Below, in pieces: positions 21,599 to 31,309 of a DNA stretch of 64,000 bases. Numbering within the stretch: position 1 is the stretch's first letter; every line of letters begins with the position of its first letter. This DNA comes from Pseudomonas sp. SCB32 (GTDB lineage: Bacteria > Pseudomonadota > Gammaproteobacteria > Pseudomonadales > Pseudomonadaceae), in the NCBI RefSeq assembly GCF_009189165.1, contig NZ_CP045118.1:4588001-4652000 (forward strand), read 5' to 3'. The notes under the pieces are model-generated. The model was not told where the DNA came from. It did not search any database and saw only the letters and a program-made list of their open reading frames with translations. The translations under genes and the position numbers were made by a program.

Positions 21599-24298
21599 AT
21601 GCCGCAGGTGGATCCCGAGTTGTTCGACCGTGGGCAGTTCCAGGCGGAACTGGCCCTCAAATCCAGCCCCATCGCTGCCTTTAAAAAGGCCATTCGTCAG
21701 GCCAACGAGGTGCTCGACGCCCGCTTCAACGGCGGCCGCGACATCCGCCGGCTGATCGAGGACCGCGCCTGGTTCGTCGACCAGATCCTGCAGCAGGCCT
21801 GGAACCGCTTCAGCTGGGGCGATGACGCCGATATCGCGCTGGTCGCCGTGGGCGGCTATGGGCGTGGAGAACTGCACCCGCATTCGGACATCGACCTGCT
21901 GATCCTGCTCGACAGCGAAGACCAGGAAAGCTTCCGCGAACCCATCGAAGGCTTCCTCACCCTGCTCTGGGACATCGGCCTGGAAGTCGGCCAGAGCGTG
22001 CGCTCGGTGGCCGAATGCGCCGAGGAAGCGCGCGCCGACCTGACGGTGGTCACCAACCTGATGGAATGCCGCACCATCTCCGGCCCGGACGGTCTGCGCC
22101 AGCGCATGCTGGACGCCACCAACGCGCAGCAGATGTGGCCCAGCGGGCAGTTCTACCTGGCCAAGCGCAAGGAACAGATCCACCGCCACACCAAGTACAA
22201 CGACACCGAGTACAACCTCGAACCCAACGTGAAGGGTTCGCCCGGTGGCCTGCGTGACATTCAGACCCTGCTCTGGGTCGCCCGCCGCCACTTCGGCAGC
22301 CTCAACCTGCACGCCCTGGTGCGCGAAGGCTTCCTGGTGGAAAGCGAATGCAGCGTGGTCGCCTCCAGCCAGGAATTCCTCTGGAAGGTCCGCTACGCCC
22401 TGCACATGCTGGCCGGTCGCGCCGAAGACCGCCTGCTGTTCGATCACCAGCGGAGCATCGCCGGCCTGCTGGGCTACGAAGACAGCGACGCGAAGCTCGC
22501 GGTAGAGCGCTTCATGCAGAAGTACTACCGCGTGGTGATGGCCGTGTCAGAATTGAACGACCTGATCATGCAGCACTTCGAGGAAGTGATCCTGCGCGCC
22601 GGCGAGAATGGCCAGATCACACCACTGAACAGCCGCTTCCAGTTGCGCGACGGCTACCTGGAAATCACCCACGTCAACGTCTTCAAGCGCACCCCGTTCG
22701 CCCTGCTGGAGATCTTCGTACTGCTGGCCCAGCACCCGGATATCAAGGGCGTGCGCGCCGACACCATCCGCCTGCTGCGCGACAGCCGGCACCTGATCGA
22801 CGACGATTTCCGCCACGATATCCGCAACACCAGCCTGTTCATCGAGCTGTTCAAGTGCAAGGAAGGCATCCACCGCAACCTGCGGCGGATGAACCGCTAC
22901 GGCATCCTCGGCCGTTACCTGCCGGAGTTCGGCCTGATCGTCGGGCAGATGCAGCACGACCTGTTCCACATCTATACGGTCGACGCCCATACCCTCAACC
23001 TGATCAAGCACCTGCGCAAACTGCGCCGCCCGGACATCGCGGAGAAATACCCGCTGGCCAGCAAGATCATGGAGCGTCTGCCCAAGCCGGAGCTGATCTA
23101 TATCGCCGGCCTCTACCACGACATCGCCAAGGGCCGTGGTGGCGACCACTCGGAACTGGGCGCGGCGGACGCCGAGCACTTCTGCCAGCGCCACCAGTTG
23201 CCGCCATGGGACACCAGCCTGGTGTCCTGGCTGGTGCAGAACCACCTGATCATGTCCACCACCGCGCAGCGCAAGGACCTGTCCGATCCACAGGTGATCT
23301 ACGACTTCGCCCAGCTGATGGGCGACCAGACGCACCTGGACTACCTCTACGTGCTCACCGTGGCCGACATCAATGCCACCAACCCGACGCTGTGGAACTC
23401 CTGGCGCGCAAGCCTCCTGCGCCAGCTCTACACCGAGACCAAGCGCGCCCTGCGCCGTGGCCTGGAGAATCCGCTGGATCGCGAGGAGCAGATCCGCCAG
23501 ACGCAGAGCGCGGCCATCGACATCCTGGTGCGCGACGGCATCGACCAGGACGACGCCGAGCAGCTCTGGAGCCAGTTGGGCGACGACTACTTCCTGCGCC
23601 ACAGCGCCGCCGACGTGGTCTGGCACACCGAAGCCATCCTCCGGCACCCGGACGACGGCACGCCGCTGGTGCTGATCAAGGAAACCGCCCAGCGCGAGTT
23701 CGAGGGCGGCACCCAGATATTCATCTACGCCGCCGACCAGCACGACTTCTTCGCCGTGACCGTGGCGGCCATGGACCAGCTCAACCTGAACATTCAGGAT
23801 GCGCGGATCATCACCTCGACCAGCCTGTTCACCCTCGACACCTACATTGTGCTCGATGCCGATGGCGGCTCGATTGGCGACAACCCCTCTCGCGTCGCCG
23901 AAATTCGCGAAGGCCTGGTCAATGCCCTGAAAGACCCGGACGAGTACCCGACCATCATCCAGCGCCGCGTACCGCGCCAGCTCAAGCACTTCGCCTTCGC
24001 CCCGCAGGTGACCATCTCCACCGACGCGGCCCGCCAGGTGAGCGTGCTGGAAGTCACCGCTCCCGACCGGCCGGGCCTCCTGGCGCGCATCGGCGGCCTG
24101 TTCCTCGACTTCGACCTGTCGGTGCAGAACGCCAAGATCGCCACCCTGGGCGAGCGCGTGGAAGACGTGTTCTTCATCACCGACGCGAACAACCAGCCGC
24201 TGTCCGACCCGGAGCTGTGCAAGCGCGTGCAGACCGCGCTGGTCGACATCCTTTCGGACAGCGGCCAGTACACCATGCCAATTCGCATCAGCATCTAG
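21599..24298 (+). CDS. glnD: Bifunctional uridylyltransferase/uridylyl-removing enzyme GlnD
   Basis: GlnD senses glutamine and modifies PII proteins, setting nitrogen metabolism. The 899-residue protein has an N-terminal nucleotidyltransferase with [15 protein letters not shown] (residues ~82-96), a central HD domain ([17 protein letters not shown], near residue 505) for deuridylylation, and two C-terminal ACT domains (about 710-790 and 820-899, the second containing [15 protein letters not shown]). The start is supported by AGGAAGG six bases upstream. Order map-glnD-dapC is conserved in gammaproteobacteria. Confidence 0.98.
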   Translation: MPQVDPELFDRGQFQAELALKSSPIAAFKKAIRQANEVLDARFNGGRDIRRLIEDRAWFVDQILQQAWNRFSWGDDADIALVAVGGYGRGELHPHSDIDLLILLDSEDQESFREPIEGFLTLLWDIGLEVGQSVRSVAECAEEARADLTVVTNLMECRTISGPDGLRQRMLDATNAQQMWPSGQFYLAKRKEQIHRHTKYNDTEYNLEPNVKGSPGGLRDIQTLLWVARRHFGSLNLHALVREGFLVESECSVVASSQEFLWKVRYALHMLAGRAEDRLLFDHQRSIAGLLGYEDSDAKLAVERFMQKYYRVVMAVSELNDLIMQHFEEVILRAGENGQITPLNSRFQLRDGYLEITHVNVFKRTPFALLEIFVLLAQHPDIKGVRADTIRLLRDSRHLIDDDFRHDIRNTSLFIELFKCKEGIHRNLRRMNRYGILGRYLPEFGLIVGQMQHDLFHIYTVDAHTLNLIKHLRKLRRPDIAEKYPLASKIMERLPKPELIYIAGLYHDIAKGRGGDHSELGAADAEHFCQRHQLPPWDTSLVSWLVQNHLIMSTTAQRKDLSDPQVIYDFAQLMGDQTHLDYLYVLTVADINATNPTLWNSWRASLLRQLYTETKRALRRGLENPLDREEQIRQTQSAAIDILVRDGIDQDDAEQLWSQLGDDYFLRHSAADVVWHTEAILRHPDDGTPLVLIKETAQREFEGGTQIFIYAADQHDFFAVTVAAMDQLNLNIQDARIITSTSLFTLDTYIVLDADGGSIGDNPSRVAEIREGLVNALKDPDEYPTIIQRRVPRQLKHFAFAPQVTISTDAARQVSVLEVTAPDRPGLLARIGGLFLDFDLSVQNAKIATLGERVEDVFFITDANNQPLSDPELCKRVQTALVDILSDSGQYTMPIRISI

Positions 24299-24325
24299 CC
24301 CGTATTTTGTAAGAACCAAGAACGT

Positions 24326-25534
24326 ATGAGCCTTGCCATGAACCCTGCCCTCGATTCGCTCCAGCCCTACCCCTTCGAGAAGCTCCGCGCCCTGCTGGCC
24401 GGCGCCCAGCCGCCGGCGGACTTGAAGCCCATCGCGCTGTCCATCGGCGAGCCCAAGCACCGCTCGCCGGCCTTCGTCGCCCAGACGTTGAGCGACAGCC
24501 TCGACCAGTTGGCCGTGTACCCCACCACCCTGGGTATCCCCGCCCTGCGCGAAGCCATCGCCGCCTGGTGCGAGCGCCGCTTCAAGGTGCCGGCCGGCTG
24601 GCTGGACGCCGCGCGCCACGTATTGCCGGTGAACGGCACCCGTGAGGCGCTATTCGCCTTCACCCAGACCGTGGTCGACCGCAACGCCAACGGCCTGGTC
24701 GTGAGCCCGAACCCCTTCTACCAGATCTACGAAGGCGCAGCCCTGCTGGCCGGGGCCGAGCCGCACTACCTGCCCTGCCTGGAAAGCAACGGCTTCAACC
24801 CGGACTTCGACGCCGTACCGGTGGACGTCTGGGCGCGCTGCCAGATCCTCTTCCTCTGCTCCCCGGGCAACCCCACCGGCGCGCTGGTGCCGCTGGAGAC
24901 CCTGAAGAAACTCATCGCCCTGGCCGACGAGCACGACTTCGTGATCGCCGCCGACGAGTGCTACAGCGAGCTGTACTTCGACGAGCAGAACCCGCCCGCT
25001 GGCCTGCTGACCGCCTGCGCCGAGCTGGGCCGCTCGGACTTCAAGCGCTGCGTGGTGTTCCACAGCCTGTCCAAGCGTTCCAACCTGCCGGGTCTGCGCT
25101 CGGGCTTCGTCGCCGGCGATGCCGAGGTGCTGAAGAAATTCCTGCTCTACCGCACCTACCACGGCTGCGCCATGCCGGTGCAGACCCAGCTGGCCAGCGT
25201 CGCCGCCTGGAAGGATGAAGACCACGTGCGCGCCAACCGCGACATGTACCGCGAGAAGTTCGACGCCGTGCTGGACATCCTCGCCGGCGTGCTCGACGTA
25301 CAGCGCCCGGACGGCAGCTTCTACTTGTGGGCGAAGACGCCGATCGCCGACACCGAGTTCTGCCGCGGCCTGTTCGACCAACAGCACGTCACCGTGGTGC
25401 CGGGCTCCTACCTGTCCCGCGACGTGAACGGCGAGAACCCCGGTGCCAACCGCGTGCGCATGGCATTGGTCGCCCCGCTGGCCGAGTGCGTCGAGGCGGC
25501 CGAGCGGATCAAGCGCTACGTTCAGGGCCTCTGA
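24326..25534 (+). CDS. dapC: Succinyldiaminopimelate transaminase
   Basis: DapC makes N-succinyl-LL-2,6-diaminopimelate from the keto-acid and glutamate, in the lysine/peptidoglycan branch. The 402-residue PLP enzyme of fold type I (AAT family) has the SPGNPTGALVP motif, the ADECYSELYF Asp/Tyr cofactor contacts and the HSLSKRSNLPGLRSGF lysine block (Schiff base near residue 240). A second ATG four codons in (24338) is an equally possible start. dapD and dapE, the neighbouring pathway steps, lie downstream in this window. It shares the dapC position after glnD with other Pseudomonas. Confidence 0.94.
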   Translation: MSLAMNPALDSLQPYPFEKLRALLAGAQPPADLKPIALSIGEPKHRSPAFVAQTLSDSLDQLAVYPTTLGIPALREAIAAWCERRFKVPAGWLDAARHVLPVNGTREALFAFTQTVVDRNANGLVVSPNPFYQIYEGAALLAGAEPHYLPCLESNGFNPDFDAVPVDVWARCQILFLCSPGNPTGALVPLETLKKLIALADEHDFVIAADECYSELYFDEQNPPAGLLTACAELGRSDFKRCVVFHSLSKRSNLPGLRSGFVAGDAEVLKKFLLYRTYHGCAMPVQTQLASVAAWKDEDHVRANRDMYREKFDAVLDILAGVLDVQRPDGSFYLWAKTPIADTEFCRGLFDQQHVTVVPGSYLSRDVNGENPGANRVRMALVAPLAECVEAAERIKRYVQGL

Positions 25535-25544
25535 TACTGCCCCA

Positions 25545-25602
25545 CTCCCTGTAGGAGCGCCCCATGGGCGCGATCGCGGGCATGGCCCGCTCCTACAGGG
25601 AG
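25545..25602. repeat. REP-like palindrome between convergent dapC and antiporter
   Basis: Arms of 15 bp, 25545-25559 and 25588-25602, begin CTCCCTGTAGGAGCG and its exact reverse complement, flanking further GC-rich dyads (GGGCAT/ATGGCC). It belongs to the GTAGGAGCG family seen five times in the window and could stabilise or end both converging transcripts. Confidence 0.85.
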
Positions 25603-25611
25603 CAATCTCCG

Positions 25612-27273
25612 TTACACCCATCGCCCGGCCTTGCTGGTCACCCAGGCCTCCTGGTTATCCAGCTCGCCCAGCACGCCGCGCAGGAGCTCGTCGTCGATCT
25701 CGTTCTCGTGCCGCATCCGATACAGCTCCAGGCGCTGGGCGCGCAGCGCCTTGATGCGCAGCGCCTGATCGGCCAGCTCAAGAGCACGGGCGCGCAGGCG
25801 GGCCTCCAGGCTATCCGGGGCCGGGTCGAGTTCGTGACGGTATTCGGCCATCAGCTTCGCCTTGACCTCTGCCAGCCGCGCCGTTTCCTCGGCGTCGGCG
25901 CTTTCCTTGAGCGGTAACGCCTCGGCTTCCAGCATGCGGATCGCCGCCGCGGCGGTCTTGCGCCAGACCTGCTGCACCTCCAGCTCGCGGCGGTCGTTAC
26001 TGGCCACCGGTAATCCACGCAGCAGGATCGGCAGGCCGATAGTCGCCGCCAGCAGCGAGATCAGGATCACTCCGGCGGCGATGAAGATGATCAGGTCACG
26101 CTGCGGGAAAGGCGATCCATCCCCCAGCAGCAACGGCACCGAGAGCACGCCCGCAAGGGTTACCGCGCCGCGCACTCCACCCAAGGCGGAAATAGCCGAC
26201 AGCCGCAAGGTCGGCTCGCCTGGGCGGCCACCCAGCTCGACACCCCACCAGCGCTCGAAACGCACCGAGACCTTCCAGTAGCACCAGACCCAGGCGAAGC
26301 GCAGCAACAGCAGCGCGGCAAACACCGCCAGTACGTAGAACAGCAGCAGCGACGAGCGCCACAGCATATCGTCGGCGTGGTGCGCCACCGACTTGAGGAT
26401 GTCGGGCAACTGCAGGCCGAGCAGCAGGAACACCACCCCGTTGAAGGCGAACTCCAGCATCGACCACACGCTGCGGTTGAGCAGCCGGGTATTGGTCTGC
26501 CGCGGCAGCAGATCGACCCAGCTCTGCATCATGCCGGCCGCCACGGCGGCGAGGATGCCCGAGACGCCTACTTCCTCGGCCACCATGTAGGAGGCGAATG
26601 GCAACAGCAGCATCAGCACCACATGGGTCGCCGGATCGTCCCAACCACGGCGGATCATCCAGCCACGGATGCCCCCCAGCAACCAGCTCAGCAGCACCCC
26701 GCAGGCCAGGCCGCCCACAGCCACCAGCAGGAACGACAGACTGGCATCCACCAGCGAGAAGGCACCGGTCATCGCCGTGGCGATGGCAAACTTGAAGGCC
26801 ACCAGGCCCGATGCGTCATTCATCAGCGCCTCGCCCTGGAGGACATGCATCAGACGCCTGGGCAGGCGATTCTGGGCGATCGCCGATACCGCCAGCGCAT
26901 CGGTGGGCGACAGTACCGCCGCCAGGGCGAAGGCCGCCGCCCAGGGAATCTGCGGGATCAGCAGGTGGATGAAGGCACCGCCGGCCACCACAGTGATCAG
27001 CACCAGCACGAATGCCAGTGCCAGGATCGGCCCGCGCATCTTCCAGAACTCACCCTTGGGCATGCGCCAGCCGTCGACGAACAGCAGCGGCGGGATGAAC
27101 AGGAACATGAAAAGCTCGGGGTCCAGCGCCACGTGCAGCCCCAGGCTCGGCCAGGCCAGCGCGGCGCCGGCAGCGATCTGGATCAACGGCAGCGGCAGCG
27201 GGATCAGCTGCGCGGCGAGTCGCGTACCGCCCACGGTCAGCAGCAGGATCAGCACGGTGTAAACGGTTTGCAT
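25612..27273 (-). CDS. CPA1-family Na+/H+ antiporter
   Basis: This is an inner-membrane cation/proton antiporter (Nha/NHE-like) for pH and sodium homeostasis. I start it at the ATG at 27273 (MQTVYTVLILLLTVGG, 553 residues); the in-frame extension to 28005 is antisense to coding sequence of other genes. About twelve hydrophobic segments fill residues 1-410, with the LSPTDALAVSAIA and GEALMNDASGLVAFK motifs typical of CPA1 transport sites. The last ~140 residues are a charged, helical cytoplasmic tail (ALRIKALRAQRLELYRM). Function is assigned by family; ion specificity cannot be read from the sequence. Confidence 0.9.
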   Translation of the reverse strand: MQTVYTVLILLLTVGGTRLAAQLIPLPLPLIQIAAGAALAWPSLGLHVALDPELFMFLFIPPLLFVDGWRMPKGEFWKMRGPILALAFVLVLITVVAGGAFIHLLIPQIPWAAAFALAAVLSPTDALAVSAIAQNRLPRRLMHVLQGEALMNDASGLVAFKFAIATAMTGAFSLVDASLSFLLVAVGGLACGVLLSWLLGGIRGWMIRRGWDDPATHVVLMLLLPFASYMVAEEVGVSGILAAVAAGMMQSWVDLLPRQTNTRLLNRSVWSMLEFAFNGVVFLLLGLQLPDILKSVAHHADDMLWRSSLLLFYVLAVFAALLLLRFAWVWCYWKVSVRFERWWGVELGGRPGEPTLRLSAISALGGVRGAVTLAGVLSVPLLLGDGSPFPQRDLIIFIAAGVILISLLAATIGLPILLRGLPVASNDRRELEVQQVWRKTAAAAIRMLEAEALPLKESADAEETARLAEVKAKLMAEYRHELDPAPDSLEARLRARALELADQALRIKALRAQRLELYRMRHENEIDDELLRGVLGELDNQEAWVTSKAGRWV

Positions 27274-27444
27274 CGACGAACTCCCGGCACAGTGCTCCAT
27301 TGAACCATCGGCGCAGCAGCGTATCAGCCACCTGATCGACAACAGACTGTTGCAATCCGTGGGATTCCCACCGGCATCCCGCAAGGCAGCGGGAAGTGGC
27401 ATAATCCCGCGCCTGTAGAAAGCATGAATGAGGAGATGCGCCCC

Positions 27445-27795
27445 GTGAGTCAGCGGACGCTGTTTGGAATCAAGGCCTGCGACACCATGAAGAAGGCCCG
27501 CACCTGGCTGGACGAGCATGGTGTCGAGTACGCCTTCCACGACTACAAGGCTAGCGGAATAGACCGCGCGCACCTGGAGCAATGGTGTGGCGAGCACGGC
27601 TGGGAAACCATCCTGAACCGCGCCGGCACAACCTTCCGCAAGCTCGACGATGCGCAGAAAGCCGATCTCGACCAGACCAAGGCCATCGAGCTGATGGTCG
27701 CCCAGCCGTCGATGATCAAACGCCCGGTGCTCGACCTGGGCGGCCGCACCCTGGTCGGCTTCAAGCCCGACAACTACGCCGCCGCGCTGGCCTGA
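27445..27795 (+). CDS. ArsC/Spx-family (YffB-like) protein
   Basis: This 116-residue thioredoxin-fold protein begins VSQRTLFGIKACDTMKKARTWL (GTG start). The single N-terminal Cys in IKACDTMKKA matches the YffB/ArsC-related family, while the RxxT arsenate-binding features of true arsenate reductase are not obvious, so arsenate reduction should not be assumed. The GTG at 27445 is preferred because AGGAG lies nine bases upstream; ATGs at 27424 and 27436 lack good sites. It is divergent from the antiporter and followed by a LysE-type gene 11 bases later. Confidence 0.88.
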   Translation: MSQRTLFGIKACDTMKKARTWLDEHGVEYAFHDYKASGIDRAHLEQWCGEHGWETILNRAGTTFRKLDDAQKADLDQTKAIELMVAQPSMIKRPVLDLGGRTLVGFKPDNYAAALA

Positions 27796-27806
27796 GCCTT
27801 TCCGCC

Positions 27807-28433
27807 ATGAGCATCGCCTGGGCCCTGTTCCTCCCCGCCTGCTTCGCCCTGAACCTGGCGCCGGGACCGAACAACCTGCTGTCGCTGAACAACGCCGCGC
27901 GTTTCGGCCTGCTGCGCGCGACGCTCGCTGGCGGCGGCCGCCTCCTGGCGTTTTCCGGCATGTTGGCCCTGGCCGCTTCGGGTCTGGCACTGGTGCTGCA
28001 GGCATCGGCCTGGCTGTTCCTGGTGATCAAGGTGATTGGCGCCGCCTACCTGCTGTGGCTGGCCGTGCAGCTCTGGCGCGCGCCCACCGCTGATCTGCAG
28101 GTCGTCGGGGCAGACGCCCCGGCCAGCAGCCTCTGGCGCCTGACGCGCCAGGAATTCTGGGTCGCCGCCGGCAATCCCAAGGCGATCCTGATCTTCACCG
28201 CCTTCCTGCCGCAGTTCGTCGATCCGAACCAGGCCGTGGGCGACCAGTTCGCCCGACTCGGCGCAGCCTTCCTGTTGCTGGAATGGCTGGCCATTGCTCT
28301 TTACGGGCTCGCCGGGGTCCACCTCGGCAAGCTGCTCGCCGGCGCACGCGCCCGGCGCCTGTTCAACCGTGGTTGTGCCGCGCTGCTGGGCAGCGCCGGG
28401 CTGGGCCTGCTGCTCAGCCGCCGTCCGGCCTGA
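27807..28433 (+). CDS. LysE/RhtB-family amino-acid exporter
   Basis: The 208-residue inner-membrane protein has about six hydrophobic segments and the N-terminal family signature NLAPGPNNLLSLNNAARFG (residues ~15-33), plus the mid-protein GNPKAILIFTAFLPQF. Members export amino acids or related metabolites; the substrate is unknown here. It begins 11 bases after the ArsC-like gene and 43 bases before dapD, so the three may be cotranscribed; proximity to lysine genes is suggestive but not evidence of lysine export. Confidence 0.88.
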   Translation: MSIAWALFLPACFALNLAPGPNNLLSLNNAARFGLLRATLAGGGRLLAFSGMLALAASGLALVLQASAWLFLVIKVIGAAYLLWLAVQLWRAPTADLQVVGADAPASSLWRLTRQEFWVAAGNPKAILIFTAFLPQFVDPNQAVGDQFARLGAAFLLLEWLAIALYGLAGVHLGKLLAGARARRLFNRGCAALLGSAGLGLLLSRRPA

Positions 28434-28476
28434 CCGAATTCATTCGTCGAGAATCTCTTTTCAAGGAATCACCCAC

Positions 28477-29511
28477 ATGTCGAAATCCCTGTTCAGCCTG
28501 GCCTTCGGTGTCGGTACCCAGAACCGCCAGGGCAACTGGCTGGAAGTCTTCTACGCGCAGCCGCTGCTGAACCCGAGCGCCGAACTGGTCACCGCCATCG
28601 CCCCGCTGCTGTCGTACGAAAGCGGCAACCAGGCGATCGCCTTCACCGCCCACCAGGCCTACCAGCTGGCCGATGCCGTCAAGGGCGTCGACGCCGCCCA
28701 GGCCGCCCTGCTCAACCGCCTGGCCGAAAGCCAGAAACCACTGGTCGCCACCCTGCTGGCCGAAGACGCCGCCCCCAGCTCCACCCCGGAGGCGTACCTC
28801 AAGCTGCACCTGCTGTCCCACCGTCTGGTCAAGCCGCACGGCCTGAACCTGACCGGCATCTTCCCGCTGCTGCCGAACGTGGCCTGGACCAACCAGGGCG
28901 CCATCGACCTGAGCGAACTGGCCGAACTGCAACTCGAAGCGCGCCTGAAGGGCAAGCTGCTGGATGTCTTCTCCGTGGACAAGTTCCCGAAGATGACCGA
29001 CTACGTGGTGCCGGCCGGCGTGCGCATCGCCGACACCGCCCGCGTACGCCTGGGTGCCTACATCGGTGAAGGCACCACCGTGATGCACGAAGGCTTCGTC
29101 AACTTCAACGGCGGCACCGAAGGCCCGGGCATGATAGAAGGCCGCGTTTCCGCTGGCGTGTTCGTCCGCAAGGGCTCGGACCTGGGCGGCGGCTGCTCCA
29201 CCATGGGCACCCTGTCCGGCGGCGGTAACATCGTCATCAGCGTCGGCGAAGGCTGCCTGATCGGCGCCAACGCCGGTATCGGCATCCCGCTGGGCGACCG
29301 CAACATCGTCGAAGCCGGCCTGTACGTCACCGCCGGCACCAAGATCGCCGTGCTAGACGACCAGAACAACCTGGTGAAAGTGGTCAAGGGCCGCGACCTG
29401 GCTGGCCAGCCGGACCTGCTGTTCCGCCGCAACTCCCAGACCGGCGCGGTCGAATGCAAGACCAACAAGACCGCGATCGAGCTGAACGAAGCGCTGCACG
29501 CACACAACTGA
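28477..29511 (+). CDS. dapD: Tetrahydrodipicolinate N-succinyltransferase
   Basis: DapD succinylates tetrahydrodipicolinate with succinyl-CoA, the first step of the succinylase branch completed by DapC and DapE. The 344-residue protein is the long Pseudomonas/actinobacterial type, with an N-terminal domain and a C-terminal left-handed beta-helix (residues ~180-320; RLGAYIGEGTTVMHEGFVNFNGG, with GCSTMGTLSGGG). The ATG at 28477 follows AAGGAATCACCCAC. Upstream in-frame sequence from 28294 is LysE coding sequence in another frame. Confidence 0.96.
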   Translation: MSKSLFSLAFGVGTQNRQGNWLEVFYAQPLLNPSAELVTAIAPLLSYESGNQAIAFTAHQAYQLADAVKGVDAAQAALLNRLAESQKPLVATLLAEDAAPSSTPEAYLKLHLLSHRLVKPHGLNLTGIFPLLPNVAWTNQGAIDLSELAELQLEARLKGKLLDVFSVDKFPKMTDYVVPAGVRIADTARVRLGAYIGEGTTVMHEGFVNFNGGTEGPGMIEGRVSAGVFVRKGSDLGGGCSTMGTLSGGGNIVISVGEGCLIGANAGIGIPLGDRNIVEAGLYVTAGTKIAVLDDQNNLVKVVKGRDLAGQPDLLFRRNSQTGAVECKTNKTAIELNEALHAHN

Positions 29512-29553
29512 GCGGGTAGGTCCCCGCTCGCGCGGGGTTCGCACTAAGCTTAA

Positions 29554-29580
29554 AAAACGGGGGCAGCGGCCCCCGTTTTC
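29554..29580 (+). terminator. Intrinsic terminator after dapD
   Basis: An 11-bp stem pairs 29554-29564 with 29569-29579 (AAAACGGGGGC / GCCCCCGTTTT), loop AGCG, ending in TTTT. A smaller CCCCGC/GCGGGG stem lies just upstream at about 29522-29537. Confidence 0.85.
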
Positions 29581-29606
29581 CATTTTCCGCAACCGGCCAT
29601 ACGCCC

Positions 29607-30812
29607 ATGTCCATTCCCTCGCCCTGGCGCTCCGACTTCCCGGCCATCGCCGCCTTCGAGGCCGAAGGCCAGACCTACCTCGACAGCGCCGCCACCGCGC
29701 AGAAGCCCCAGGCCATGATCGATGCCCTGGCCGGCTACTACGCCAGCGGTGCCGCCAACGTGCATCGCGCCCAGCACCTGCCGGGCGAGCGCGCCACCCG
29801 CGCGTTCGAGGCGACCCGCACCCTGGCCGCCAACTGGCTCAACGGCGGCAGCCCGGCGCAGGTCATCTTCACCCGTGGTGCCACCGAAGCGCTGAATCTG
29901 CTGGCCTATGGGCTGGAAAACCAGTTCCAGACCGGCGACGAGATCGCCGTCAGCGCCCTGGAGCACCACGCCAATCTCCTGCCCTGGCAGCAACTGGCAC
30001 TCCGGCGCGGGCTGAAGCTGGTGATCCTGCCGCTGGACCGCAGCGGACGTATCGACCTGGAGCGCGCCGCCGGCCTGATCGGCCCGCGCACCCGGCTGCT
30101 CGCCGTCAGCCAGCTGTCCAATGTGCTCGGTACCTGGCAACCGCTGCCGGAACTGCTGCAGATGGCCCACCAGCACGGCGCGCTGACGGTGGTCGACGGT
30201 GCACAGGGCGTAGTCCACGGCCGGCACAACCTGTCGGCATTGGGCTGCGACTTCTACGTCTGTTCCAGCCACAAGCTCTATGGCCCGGAAGGCCTCGGCC
30301 TGCTCTGGGGCCGCCCGGATGCCCTGCAACGGCTGGCCCACTGGCAGTTCGGCGGCGAGATGGTGCGCGTGGCCGACTACTTCGACGCACAGTTCCACAA
30401 CGCGCCCATGGGCTTCGAAGCCGGTACTCCGCCCATCGGCCCGGTGATCGCCCTCGGCGCCACCCTGGAGTGGCTGGCCGCCCAGGACAGCGCCGAAGTC
30501 AGCGCCCACGAGGATTTCCTCCACGCCCGCCTGCTCGCCGGGCTGCGCGCCCGCGACGGTGTGCGCGTGCTGGGCGAACCTGAAGTGGCGCTGGCCAGCT
30601 TCGTAGTCGATGGCGTGCACGTCTCGGACCTCGGCCACCTGCTCACCGAGCAGGGCATCGCGGTGCGCGCCGGGCACCACTGCGCCATGCCGTTAATGAA
30701 GACCCTGGATGTCGCCGGCGCCTTGCGCGTCTCCCTCGGCCTGTACAACAACGGGGCCGACCTGGAGCGCTTCTTCACCGCGCTGGACAGCACCCTGGAC
30801 CTGCTGCGATGA
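29607..30812 (+). CDS. csdA: Cysteine desulfurase CsdA
   Basis: CsdA is a PLP enzyme that takes sulfur from cysteine and passes the persulfide to CsdE. The 401-residue class-II (SufS-like) protein has the LDSAATAQKP N-terminus, His121 in ALEHHAN, the PLP Lys223 in SSHKLYGPEG and the catalytic Cys359 in RAGHHCAMP. The short active-site loop fits SufS/CsdA rather than IscS. Its stop overlaps the csdE ATG (ATGA), so the pair is coupled, and tcdA (CsdL) lies just beyond in the opposite direction. Confidence 0.93.
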   Translation: MSIPSPWRSDFPAIAAFEAEGQTYLDSAATAQKPQAMIDALAGYYASGAANVHRAQHLPGERATRAFEATRTLAANWLNGGSPAQVIFTRGATEALNLLAYGLENQFQTGDEIAVSALEHHANLLPWQQLALRRGLKLVILPLDRSGRIDLERAAGLIGPRTRLLAVSQLSNVLGTWQPLPELLQMAHQHGALTVVDGAQGVVHGRHNLSALGCDFYVCSSHKLYGPEGLGLLWGRPDALQRLAHWQFGGEMVRVADYFDAQFHNAPMGFEAGTPPIGPVIALGATLEWLAAQDSAEVSAHEDFLHARLLAGLRARDGVRVLGEPEVALASFVVDGVHVSDLGHLLTEQGIAVRAGHHCAMPLMKTLDVAGALRVSLGLYNNGADLERFFTALDSTLDLLR

Positions 30813-31216
30813 GCCTGCCTACCGCTGCCGCCGAAGCGCTGCAAGCCTTCACTGCCCTTCAGGGTTGGGAGCAGCGCGCCCGCCTGCTGATGCAATGGGG
30901 CGAACGGCTGGAGCCGTTGAGCGAAGCCGAACTCGGCGACGAGCATCGCGTGCAGGGCTGCGAGAGCAACGTCTGGCTGGTGGCCGATCGGCGTGATGAC
31001 CGCTGGCACTTCCGCGCCTACAGCGACGCGCGCCTGCTACGCGGGCTGCTGGCGTTGCTGCTGGTACGGGTGGAAGGCTTGCCGGCGGGCGAGCTGTCCG
31101 CCATCGATCTGCCCGATTGGTTCGATCAGCTCGGACTGGGCCGGCAACTGTCGCCGTCGCGCAGCAACGGTTTGAATGCAGTGCTGACGCGGATGCAGGA
31201 TTTGATCAGCGCCTGA
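30809..31216 (+). CDS. csdE: SufE-family sulfur acceptor CsdE
   Basis: CsdE accepts persulfide sulfur from CsdA and passes it on. The 135-residue protein contains the acceptor Cys51 in EHRVQGCESNVW and the SRSNGL segment near the C-terminus, both typical of the SufE family. It is translationally coupled to csdA. In E. coli, CsdE also contacts CsdL/TcdA; the tcdA gene next door supports the Csd rather than Suf assignment, though no other suf genes are visible to compare. Confidence 0.92.
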   Translation: MSLPTAAAEALQAFTALQGWEQRARLLMQWGERLEPLSEAELGDEHRVQGCESNVWLVADRRDDRWHFRAYSDARLLRGLLALLLVRVEGLPAGELSAIDLPDWFDQLGLGRQLSPSRSNGLNAVLTRMQDLISA

Positions 31217-31231
31217 GGCGCTTGCGTATGC

Positions 31232-31301
31232 GTAGGAGCGGACTCCGTCCGCGATTGCTGCGCATCGCGTCGGAGACCATCGCGGATAAATCCGCTCCTA
31301 C
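31232..31301. repeat. REP-like palindrome between csdE and tcdA
   Basis: Outer arms GTAGGAGCGGA (31232-31242) and TCCGCTCCTAC (31291-31301) flank imperfect internal dyads around GTCCGCGAT and ATCGCGGA. It sits between convergent genes, where it may act as a two-way transcript end. Confidence 0.8.
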
Positions 31302-31309
31302 AAATGCGC

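Noticed and set aside
27445..27795. Arsenate reductase
   Set aside because: Although ArsC-fold, it matches the YffB/Spx-like group better and no arsR, arsB or acr3 gene is nearby.
27274..28005. N-terminal extension of the Na+/H+ antiporter frame to 797 residues
   Set aside because: The extra 244 residues are antisense to the ArsC-like and LysE-type genes, have no transporter character, and the ATG at 27273 begins a normal first membrane segment.
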